In this document: positions 1-7,759 of the stretch, in pieces
How the letters are laid out: each line of letters opens with the position of its first letter
Numbering within the stretch: position 1 is the first letter of the stretch
Source of the DNA: Conidiobolus incongruus B7586
Taxonomy: Eukaryota > Entomophthoromycota > Entomophthoromycetes > Entomophthorales > Conidiobolaceae
Length of the DNA stretch: 11,336 nucleotides
NCBI GenBank assembly: GCA_000697335.1
Contig: JNEM01010358.1
Location: 1-11,336 of the forward strand
Direction of reading: 5' to 3'
Made by a program: the position numbers and the translations under genes
Notes under the pieces: model-generated
Told to the model about the DNA's origin: nothing
Databases searched by the model: none
What the model saw: only the letters and a program-made list of their open reading frames with translations

Positions 1-602
1 ATTTAAGAAAACCTATTATTTTACATGATAATTATAAAATATATAAATTTAAAGTTATAAAAAACTTTCTAATTAAAAATAACTAGAAAAAACTACCACA
101 TCTAATATATTCTTTAGATTATAACCTATGTGATTATAATTGTTTTAGGTAATTGAAAAACTAATTTATAAGAAAAAAAATTCTACAAGAAAATTTAATT
201 GGTTTGTAAAATATTAAATTTTAGTCTTTAATAAAAAGAATTTTTTTTTAAATATTAGATCTTTGCTAAAAGTATAGCAAAAAGTTATTAGAAATAAAAG
301 AAATTAATAATTTTATATTATATATTTATTTTTATTTTTTATATATTAAAATGTCTATTTTTTTTCAATCACAAAAAATTCCCATTATTTAAATTACAAA
401 GTAATAACATTAAAATCTACATAAAATTTTATTTAATATCTAATATTTATATGATTTTATACAGTGGTTATAAATAATTCTACACTTTAATATTGTAAAG
501 AAATCTTTATAAACCATAGTTCAATTAATCTTTAAACATAAATACAAAATATCTTTCTGAAAGGTTCATTTTTAAATAATTTATTAAAAAACTAAAATAT
601 AA
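1..602. other. AT-rich intergenic DNA, nothing recognised
   Basis: No open frame, RNA gene or ordered repeat that I can support. The sequence is composed of short A and T runs with stops in all frames. Confidence 0.6.
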
Positions 603-857
603 TATTTATATTATAGTTCTTATTCAATTTTCAAAATGTTAGAGCTATATTGGGTATATAGAAATCTCATCCTAAAAGACTTGTTATAAATGAGTGATTC
701 TAATCAAAATATAGTTTGTTTTGAAGGGGACCAATTTTATAATATAGGATTGGATTTTTTTTTGGATTTTTTAGATTATCACTCATGGTATGCAATAATA
801 AAAGTTAAACTATTAGTATCCATAAATGTCATTTTTGATTTTACAAATAATCTATAA
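603..857 (+). pseudogene. Short coding-like relic, family not recognised
   Basis: One plus-strand frame is open from 603 to the TAA at 855-857 except for a single TAA at 687-689. That is 85 codons with one internal stop where about one stop per ten codons is expected at this base composition. The part after the stop opens with ATG at 690 and would give 55 residues starting MSDSNQNIVCFEGDQFYN. It is rich in hydrophobic residues, with aromatic and Asp residues alternating with Leu and Phe, and mixed enough not to be simple low complexity. No signal peptide, catalytic motif or known domain is evident. A further open block of 24 codons (1134-1208, beginning MVLNPQYILF) lies downstream after a TTTTTTCAG that looks like a splice acceptor. 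I cannot tell whether this is a pseudogene, an exon of a poorly visible gene, or chance. Confidence 0.25.
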
Positions 858-1329
858 AGGTTATTTATAATTTGATTTTCTAATACTTTATTATATTTGA
901 TTGAATTTAAGTAAAAATTTTAAAATAAATCGATAAACTTAGTATTAAAAATATTTTATCTAGCATTCCGACTATTATTTTTTATCTAAAATCAATTGTC
1001 TGAGCCCTAATAAAAATTGTTAAATTTTGAATATATGCTTCAAGTAATATATCTCTGATAATATTTAATTTCTAAATTTAAAATAATTTCAAATATCAAT
1101 ATGTTCGAATAATTATTGTATATTTTTTCAGATATGGTACTTAATCCTCAATATATATTATTTTCAAATCTAATTGGATATTCCCAAAAGCGTTTTTCTT
1201 TGATTTAATATAATGTTATTAGAGTTAATTTTTTGATAAAAATAATCATCAAGTTCTTTCAAATTCATTTTAATTATATATTCAAGAATATACACTTTCA
1301 GCATTCTATTATGTGACAATACTATAGTT
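858..1329. other. AT-rich intergenic DNA
   Basis: Mostly featureless. It contains only the 24-codon open block at 1134-1208 mentioned with the relic to its left. Confidence 0.5.
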
Positions 1330-1556
1330 TTGTGATACTTAGGTAGTAACCCACCTGACCAACTTGATCTCGCTATTTATCACCTTATGGAGAAATAACC
1401 CCGGAATACATTTTCAACATTACCTCCAGCCTTCTTTGAAGTCCATTTAACTCTTAACAAATACTAATAAAACTCCTTAACTCAAACTACCAAACCAGCT
1501 ACGAGCAAGCCGATTTTTTCCACATTATCAACGTTCTACAAGCAATTGGTAGAATC
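1330..1556 (-). mobile_element. Dispersed repeat, copy 1: possible gag fragment of a retroelement fossil
   Basis: This block matches, in inverted orientation, the block at 5453-5784. The match is clearest near TAGTAACCC...TGACCAACTT and near CCCCGGAATAC, and again near TTAACTCAAACTAC. By eye the aligned parts are about 75-80% identical. Copy 1 is shorter by roughly 110 bp in the middle. It stands out as GC-richer than its surroundings. Its coding sense, judged from copy 2, is the minus strand. It is broken and old; the retroelement assignment rests on copy 2 and is weak. Confidence 0.45.
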
Positions 1557-1835
1557 ACAGTTCAGCTTTCGTTGGAATTATTAAATTCAAATTGTTTCAC
1601 CAAATGGTTAAATATTGAATTAATAAATTAGATGAAAGCCCTAGTTATTATTATTTTTAAAACTTTCATGAAAATGTAAATAATATAATTTATTTTTAAA
1701 AATGATATAAATATTTAAATTTTGGGATATCATTGGAAATATTTAATATTATTTAATCAATCATAGATTCAATTACATAGCATTAATCTTATTAATTCAT
1801 AAACTTTCAATATTAATCAATGAATATTGTGAAGT

Positions 1836-2636
1836 TTAATTAGGATTCACTTTAAAAGATCTGGCAAACCCTCCATTAAGATCTAACAATTGATTGAACC
1901 AATGATATAGCTTTGGATGATCTTTCTGATCAAGCAACCTATTAAATATTTTCTCACTCATACATCTAGACACCTGCATGAAAGAGAAAAATCTATAGTC
2001 ATAATACCCTGGCTCGTCTCCTTGGAAAAATTGCTGATTTCTAAGTCGATCCTCCAATTGATCTAATGATCTCTTGTAATCAACAATCAACTGAGGATCA
2101 TCACTCATAAAATCCTCCAGTACGCATCCCAATTTGTTTTCAAAATATGGTTTAAACCAGACTTTCTGTTCTTCACTTATACTGTCAAAAAATGGAATAG
2201 AAATCAGGCGCATAGCTGGCACTCCTTGTACAATAAACTCGTTCAAAAGTACATCAAGATTGGGATTCTCTACCCTCAACTTATTATGAGGATATTTTTC
2301 ATCTAAATAATCTACAATTTTGTCGCTGTCGAATACAATGTCATTATTATCAAAAACTACAGTGGGTACTTTGCTCCATTTTCCATCACTACAAATTCAA
2401 TTATTGACTTAATAGTATATGTCTATAAGTATTTACGTGATTTTTGTAATAGTTGGAGCAATTGTAGAAGGCTCCAATGAAATAGTCTCAAAATTAATAC
2501 CCTATTATAATATTAAATACATCACTTGTGAGTAGGGTATCCCATTTACCTTATGTTTTAAGCTCATTTTAGCCATGATGACATATGCGCTGATACTGTA
2601 TTTCATATCAACTGACATTTCATACAACTGGACCAT
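1836..2636 (-). CDS. Glutathione S-transferase, fungal etherase (LigE/FuA)-like, three exons
   Basis: This gene encodes a cytosolic enzyme that conjugates glutathione to electrophiles. Three minus-strand exons, 2550-2636, 2437-2501 and 1836-2388, join in frame across two 48-nt introns (GTAAAT...TAG) to give 234 residues and a TAA stop, close to the family length. Residues 1-84 form the thioredoxin-like half: MVQLYEM at the start, AKMSLKHKGINFE as helix 1 and strand 2, the cis-proline in KVPTVV (Pro59), and the gamma-glutamyl-binding Asp71-Ser72 in VFDSDKIVDYL. Residues 88-234 are the helical half. FFQGDEPGYYDYRFF (about 171-185) matches the xGxxPxxADY box of LigE-like enzymes, but the usual N-cap Ser/Thr is Gly178, with Asp181 kept. 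No Cys lies at the active-site position; Ser14 or Ser16 are candidates. The ATG at 2636 is preceded in frame by a TAA, which fixes the start. The gene looks intact. The substrate cannot be inferred. Confidence 0.88.
2389..2436 (-). other. GST intron 2 (48 nt)
   Basis: Donor GTAAATAC follows ATCAC and acceptor TTTGTAG precedes TGATGG. The split codon is AC|T (Thr51), phase 2. A TACTATTAAG stretch inside could serve as the branch region. Removing it joins the domain reading ITKIT to DGKWSKVPTVV without a stop. Confidence 0.85.
2502..2549 (-). other. GST intron 1 (48 nt)
   Basis: Donor GTAAATGG follows CATAAG and acceptor TATAATAG precedes GGTATT. It is phase 0, between Lys29 and Gly30. It has the same donor hexamer and the same length as intron 2, pointing to a tight intron size in this genome. 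Confidence 0.85.
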
Positions 2637-2707
2637 TTTTAATATTTTGGATATTTATTTCAAATCAAAATTTACTACTTAATAATCAATAAATGATTTG
2701 ACAGATG

Positions 2708-2743
2708 TTTATATATCTACTTCGGGAATGACGTAACACCGAA
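2708..2743 (-). promoter_or_regulatory. GST promoter: TATA-like box and dyad-embedded bZIP site
   Basis: On the minus strand ATATATAAA (2716 to 2708) lies about 72 nt before the GST start codon, a reasonable TATA box. Directly upstream is TGACGTAA (2729-2736 on the plus strand), a known target form for ATF/CREB-like and Yap-like bZIP factors, which in fungi often control stress and detoxification genes. The site sits inside an inverted repeat, TTCGG (2721-2725) and CCGAA (2739-2743) with 13 bases between. This is the only G+C-rich patch in the upstream few hundred bases. The role in transcription is inferred. Confidence 0.45.
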
Positions 2744-3599
2744 TTATAAATTTAGTAATTTTATACCATTTTGTATTCAATTTTTCATCTTAAAATCTGA
2801 ATCTGGTTCAAATCTAATAAAAATCCTTAAAAGTCAAACTTTTTTTCAAATTCCTTTTCCGATATTGATTAATCAATAATATTTAATTACAATCAAAACA
2901 AAAATTCAATGCTAAAACCATTAATTAAACAAATTGGATCAATATTTTGGATATAATTAGGAACTTTAATAAAATAAAGCGGATAATTTCGGAACGGAAT
3001 TATTTATATATTTTATGTTATATTAATCAAATATAAAATTCTGTGTACAAAATTTGAAATATGACATAATAAATTAGCGAATACAAAATTCTTGTCTTAT
3101 ATATTAATATAAAAATATATTCTTATAATAAATGATATTTTAGGAACTAACATAAATTGAATCCTAAGGATTTTTTCAATCAATAACACAATTCTTTTTA
3201 TCAATTCAATAATTTATTTCTAATGATAAACCAATAAAATATTCAAATTCTAAATAACAATTATTTTAATGGTATATATTAATTCAGAACTTTTAAAATT
3301 ATTTAAAAATTTTACTTTGAAATAATATTTTGATTTTTCCTCAAATATTCAAATTTCATTCAACTTACCATTTTTTAAATACTAGATATTTTATAACTGA
3401 GTAATATTTAAAATGAAAATGTATCATAATTGATTATTGTACAAGTATAATCAAAATATTATATTAATAAATTAATTACAATATCATTTTCTAGTGAATA
3501 AAATAATACTCAAGTTGATAATATGGTTTTATTCATCATTATCAACCAAATTGATCTATTGATTGGAACAAATACATTACACATGAATGATATATTTAC
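2744..3599. other. AT-rich upstream region of the GST, with a CGG cluster
   Basis: No gene seen. Three CGG triplets (2980-2982, 2990-2992, 2995-2997) fall within 18 bases in otherwise AT-only surroundings, about 345-365 bp upstream of the GST start. CGG triplets are the half-sites of fungal Zn2Cys6 factors, so this could be an upstream activating site; that is a guess. Confidence 0.3.
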
Positions 3600-3682
3600 A
3601 ATGTAATTGATGGGGAATAAACTTGTGAATCACTCGAGAAACTATGATTACTACACTGAATCAAGAAGTCACTTTGGGAGTC

Positions 3683-4054
3683 ACCCTTTCATAAACTGAT
3701 TAATTCTGTCACTTTCTGAGAGAGTCGCTTTTATCCATAGATCAACAATAGCATTTAATATAAGATTTTTGTGAGCAAACTAATAAACACCACCTAATTA
3801 TCTTCATTCCAAAAGTTACCATTTTTTAGTTTTCTCGTAGCACTCACAAATAGCATTGAATCATAACTAGTGTGATGCATGTACTTTATTCAAAGTACCT
3901 GATATAAGGTAAGACAATTTCATCTTTTTCAGTAAAACCCATTAATTTCTTGTAACTTTGTTGTAAACTCTCGTTTACCACTGGCGATTCCCTGTTTAAG
4001 TTCTAAAAGTTTGTTTCCTCCCACATTTATGACTGTCATAATATTTTTTTTCAT
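3683..4054 (-). pseudogene. Decayed coding region, family not recognised
   Basis: The region is clearly less AT-rich than its flanks and holds several coding-like minus-strand blocks in succession, in more than one frame. The first begins with ATG at 4054-4052 and runs 41 codons (MKKNIMTVINVGGNKLLELK...). Later blocks contain stretches such as MLFVSATRKLKNGNFWNED and LILNAIVDLWIKATLSESD. The residue mix (Lys, Glu, Asp, Trp, Gly) is that of a soluble protein rather than AT low complexity. I do not recognise a domain, and the blocks are not open as one gene. It could be a decayed host gene or part of an old mobile element. Confidence 0.4.
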
Positions 4055-4246
4055 CTAAAGTTATTAATACATAACATTCATGAAGTCAACAAATTATTAA
4101 TTTAATATAAGTTAATGAAAAAATAATTTATGAATAATTCAAAATACATATAAGAATGAAATAATGATCAACTATTTTGAAAAATCTATTATTTAGCTAG
4201 AAATATCAAGACAAAATATTCTACAAGTAAATGAAAAATAAAAGAT
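4055..4246. other. AT-rich spacer
   Basis: Nothing supported here apart from the T-rich tract (minus strand, just below 4247) noted with the adjacent tRNA-like sequence. Confidence 0.5.
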
Positions 4247-4323
4247 AAGCTCAATTCGGAGTTCAAACTCTGGGATCTGAGAAGATTCAAAGTGATTATT
4301 TTCTCGTTGAGCTAACTAAGCTT
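4247..4323 (-). tRNA. tRNA-derived sequence, probable tRNA pseudogene or SINE head
   Basis: The 77-nt minus-strand block begins AAGCTTA and ends TGAGCTT, which pair as a seven-base acceptor stem with one G-T pair. It contains TTAGCTCAAC, close to a pol III A box and D arm, CTTTGAA, which could be an anticodon loop (UUG, Gln), and GAGTTTGAACTCC, close to the B box and T arm. A TTTT run follows within a few bases of the 3' end, as a pol III terminator would. The D, anticodon and T stems pair poorly, so it is probably not a working tRNA. Either a decayed tRNA gene or the head of a tRNA-derived SINE fits. Confidence 0.45.
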
Positions 4324-4325
4324 GT

Positions 4326-4840
4326 AGGTTTTATTATAATATAGGTTTTTATCAAATGGAATGAAGTTTTTTTGTATTGATAAATGAAATAATATAATTC
4401 TAATACTTTGCCTTAACATATAACGAGTAAATTAATAATTATAAATATATGAATTTATGATAATATAATTACTGATCGAAATAGCTTTGGCTTTTTTAAA
4501 TCATTTCATTAAAATTCATTTATTATTATGAGAATTAAATTATCAAGAATATATATTTTAGAAATTTATATTAATTCAATTTTATTCATACCTACATTAT
4601 AGCAACTTAATTTTTCCTAAAATACTTTTTTAGGGCAATGATGATATAAAATTTAAATTAGGGTAATAAATTATAATGCAAAATTCACAAATGTTTCTTT
4701 ATATTGAATACTATAATAAATTTCAATTAAAATGGGATTGATATACAAAATATAATATATGGATTAAAATAGAGTAATTACTTTGAAAATGAAATATATA
4801 TAAGGGTTTTTGTTAGAAAACATAGTTAGAGTAAGACTAT
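4326..4840. other. AT-rich intergenic DNA between two tRNA-like sequences
   Basis: No gene or ordered repeat seen. Confidence 0.5.
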
Positions 4841-4849
4841 TTCAGTCTC

Positions 4850-4923
4850 ATACATTTCGGTATTGAACTCAGGATCTCTCCCAGTCTAAGAGAAAACTAT
4901 TCCACTCAATTATCCTGATTTTA
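4850..4923 (-). tRNA. Second tRNA-derived sequence, likely pseudogene or SINE head
   Basis: On the minus strand the order is A-box-like ATTGAGTGGAATAG, then an anticodon-arm-like TTCTC/TTAGACT/GGGAG (five pairs including wobbles, loop reading AGA), then B-box-like GAGTTCAATACC. The last part resembles the block at 4247-4323 (shared GAGATCC/CAGATCC followed by GAGTT), and both lie in the same orientation about 600 bp apart. I could not find a matching acceptor stem. Boundaries are approximate. Confidence 0.35.
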
Positions 4924-4925
4924 AA

Positions 4926-5450
4926 AAAATTAGTTCAATGGTTTTCTAAACCTACTGTTAAAAGAATTTGTTATAATTTCTATTGATCAAATAAAATTTC
5001 ATGAATATATATTCACTTTTTATTTTCTTTAATAATATTAATTCTATTTTTTATTTAATCTATTTTCTCATTTTATTCTTTTTCGGATCAAATAATAAAT
5101 TACTATATCTTTATTGACTATATGTTTTTATAGAACATTTTCCAATGTTGATATATTATAATGCAATGCTATTTTATATTTTCATCCCATGGCTATTTAT
5201 TTGGATATATGAACGAATGAGTGAGTTGAAAGTACTTAATACATGAAATAATATTTATATTATGATGGTATCGCTCCAATATTATAAAATATCATAATAA
5301 TAGTGCATAGTTGTATACACACTTAGAAATATTAATATAAAAATTATTAGTATGGATTATAAATTGTTCATTCTATACAACTATCCTAAAAGTCTCGAAA
5401 CTTTATGATGATTTACCTCCTCTAAATTATATTTTACTATCACATTCCAT
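4926..5450. other. AT-rich intergenic DNA
   Basis: No supported gene. One plus-strand frame near 5118-5243 is open for about 41 hydrophobic codons, which is within chance for this length of DNA. Confidence 0.5.
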
Positions 5451-5452
5451 TT

Positions 5453-5880
5453 ATAGTTCTACCGATTGTGAGTAGGACAATATTAATAGGTGAGATAGCA
5501 GTTTGCTCATGGTTGGTTTAGTAGTTTGAGTTAAGGTGCTTTATTGGGGTTTGATAAGGCATTAATAGGCTTCACAGAAGACCGGAGGTGATGATGAAAA
5601 TGCATTCCGAGAGTGGTTCTTTTATGAATCATTCGTTGGTCGTAAGTAGTGTGAAAAAGTGTATTAGGTCTTCAAAAAATGAAACTTTGAAGTGGTGCGA
5701 AAGGTATTCCGGGGAGTTTTCTCCCTACGGTAATAGATGACGAGATGAAGTTGGTCAAGCGGGTTACTATCTAAGTGACCACACATTCAAAATGCAAATA
5801 AAAATGATATGCTTTATCCCTAAGCACTTTTGTAGTATGCGGGATTTTCTAACACTATTATCACACTTTTACTTTTTTAA
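5453..5880 (+). mobile_element. Dispersed repeat, copy 2: possible gag core of a Ty3/gypsy-like fossil
   Basis: Positions 5453-5784 match 1330-1556 in inverted orientation. The block is markedly GC-richer than its flanks. On the plus strand, coding-like stretches extend from about 5550 to 5880. They include a Gly-Asp-Asp-Glu-Asn...Glu-Trp-Phe piece and, further on, a Leu-Lys-Trp-Cys piece followed by Arg-Asp-Glu-Val-Gly-Gln. This spacing of acidic, Trp and basic residues is reminiscent of retrotransposon gag cores, but the match is by pattern memory only. The copy is broken, with several breaks, and the 20-25% divergence between copies suggests considerable age. No LTRs or primer-binding site are visible, so the family is tentative. 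Confidence 0.35.
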
Positions 5881-6560
5881 ATAATCTGTTATTTCCAAAA
5901 TAGTTTATTTGACAATTTGTGTTAAAATATTTATACTAAAATTATTATTAAGAAAAAGATAATTATTTTTCATACTGATTCAATTAATATACCAATTTTT
6001 ACATGGTTCAACTTAAAAAACTAATTTTTTTTAAAAATGCACAGTATTCACTATATTTTAATCTGTTTTAATATCAACAAAAATGAAATATTTTTTGTTA
6101 TATATTAATGAGTTATCGTAAATACACAGTAATAAAAATTCAATAATTAATATTAATACTTTTCTCTTTAACTCAGAATATTATATCTAATTGCCTATAC
6201 CAGAATGATGATTATATTCAATCATTTAATGAAGAAAAAAATGTTGAATTTATATAGTTAATGCATAAATTAATCCAAAACTAATAGAATTGATTTATCT
6301 AATAATCTATTCAATAAATATTAATATGATATTTATGTCAGTCAGTAGATTTTTATTTAAAATATTTCCAAATTTAGATTTGGGAATAATATTTTCAGAA
6401 ATCTTTCAACTATATCATCAAAATAAAAATATATAATGTTTGGGATTTTGGAAAAAGTTACTTTAATGACTAATATAGAATAGAATCAATGTAACTATTA
6501 TAAAAATTCACTTTTAAGTCCATTATATGATTATGTAAATATAATTGATGAAAATCTGCA
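5881..6560. other. AT-rich intergenic DNA
   Basis: No gene or structured repeat seen. Confidence 0.5.
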
Positions 6561-6689
6561 AAATATTACAAATCATTAATATATTTGAATTTTCGATTAA
6601 ATAAATAGTTATTAGATTTAATCAATTTTGTGAAGCAAATAAACTTTTGATTAAATTTCAATTGAAATTCATAATAAAAAGTAAAAATT

Positions 6690-7020
6690 AGCAATTCTTG
6701 CATCCTGCTTCTTCGAGTAAACCAGAACAAAGAACCAGCCCTGAGAGCCATTGCAAAAATATGCCATTAGTCAATTATGCTCCCAAAGGCTTCTAAATAC
6801 ACTTTAAATGCAATGGTGACCTGTGAAATAGAAGCCAGATTTTTGGTTTCTCTAATCAAAACTACACTTTTACTGCCAATTATCTTCTAATCCTACTTCC
6901 GAAACTTTTAAGAGTACAACTCTATTTCGGTGTGTCACTAAGTCTATCTCCCTGCTCCGTTATAATTTGTTTCATTCAGCATACTTCCTAAGTTAATAAA
7001 ACCCGCTTTTACTTCAATCT
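6690..7020 (-). pseudogene. Decayed coding region, family not recognised
   Basis: A GC-richer island in which the minus strand shows several successive coding-like blocks in more than one frame. They include INLGSMLNETNYNGAG, VVLLKVSEVGLEDNWQ, VVLIRETKNLASISQ and, at the low-coordinate end, MALRAGSLFWFTRRSRMQE, which opens a 61-codon frame running into AT low complexity to 6566. Codon use is mixed and hydrophobic and charged residues alternate as in folded proteins. I see no diagnostic motif. It lies about 60 bp from, and divergent to, the F-box-like relic that starts at 7076. Host pseudogene and mobile-element origin both remain possible. Confidence 0.35.
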
Positions 7021-7075
7021 TTTTTATTTATATTATTCATCTTTGTATAACTTTACACCACAACACTTGATCTAA

Positions 7076-7759
7076 TTTGTTGGATTTAAATTGGTTGCCT
7101 ATAACGAACTCAACCGTCTAGCCATTGCGACCCAATTGGTCCTCTTGGCCCCCGAGGTTGTAGAAAACATAATTACATATATCTCTCGCCATTGAGATAG
7201 AATCATAAAGCTGTTATTGATGCTTATTTTTGCTCTTCTTGCACCAATCAATAAATTTATTTTGCGGTTTTTAATAAAAAAATCAAATGAATGTAAAATC
7301 ATATATCTGGGTCTGATTTAACATATATATATTTATAACTTCGTCCAAAACGTAATATATAAATCGCTAAATTTGTTGACTTTGTCAATAGTCGATAATC
7401 TCTTAATAGTAAGTACAATTAAAATTGCAATCACCATTTTATTTCAGTTAACTTTAAGCTTTTACCAATATTTACTAACGTAGAAATAACTGGAAAGCCA
7501 ATTAAAAAATCGTATTTTTCTGACACTTACATTAACTATACCCAATTTCAATTGGAGAGAAATAAAATTTTGAACCCTTATGATTACCTTAAAACTTTGA
7601 TCCTACAGAATTGATCACTGTTCCCGGAATTTCCACTAGTTCTGAACACAATTATCAATATTTAATCAAGGCCTAGATAAACTTTCGTTTGCAATGCAGA
7701 TAGTTGAATATTATTCTAAAACAGCAGCTTTCAAACAAAGAAATATTCAATTATTTTAA
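7076..7759 (+). pseudogene. F-box / leucine-rich-repeat-like host pseudogene
   Basis: F-box proteins recruit substrates to SCF ubiquitin ligases through an N-terminal F-box. One plus-strand frame runs from 7076 to 7489 with only two stops inside (TGA 7193-7195, TAA 7319-7321) over about 137 codons, where more than ten are expected. It begins with an F-box-like helix, LLAPEVVENIITYISRH (compare the LPxEhhxxIhxYL consensus), then IIKLLL and INKFILRF, as F-box helices 2 and 3 would read. A second frame (7423-7609) continues with TNVEITGKPIKKSYF and YDYLKTLIL, the latter LRR-like. A third block (7646-7759) reads LDKLSFAMQIVEYYSK. No start ATG is seen. A GTAAGT...TTTCAG pair at 7409-7447 looks like a 39-nt intron but does not restore one frame. 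The family is moderately likely and loss of function is likely. Confidence 0.4.

Noticed and set aside
1836-2279. Single-exon GST beginning at a TTG
   Set aside because: The frame is open upstream and two introns connect it to a proper ATG and a complete thioredoxin-like domain, so the TTG start is an artefact.
4247-4323. Functional tRNA-Gln
   Set aside because: The acceptor stem is good but the D, anticodon and T stems pair poorly, so a derived or dead copy is more likely.
5118-5243. Plus-strand hydrophobic open stretch of about 41 codons
   Set aside because: Length is within chance over 11 kb and six frames, with no motif or homologous block.
6566-6751. Minus-strand 61-codon frame as a separate gene
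   Set aside because: Only its first 20 or so codons look coding and belong to the relic at 6690-7020; the rest is AT low complexity.
7099-7302. Minus-strand 67-codon frame with a Myb-like stretch (TNWVAMARRL)
   Set aside because: It is antisense to the F-box-like plus-strand frame, which is longer and has better domain order. One ten-residue resemblance is not enough to call a Myb gene.
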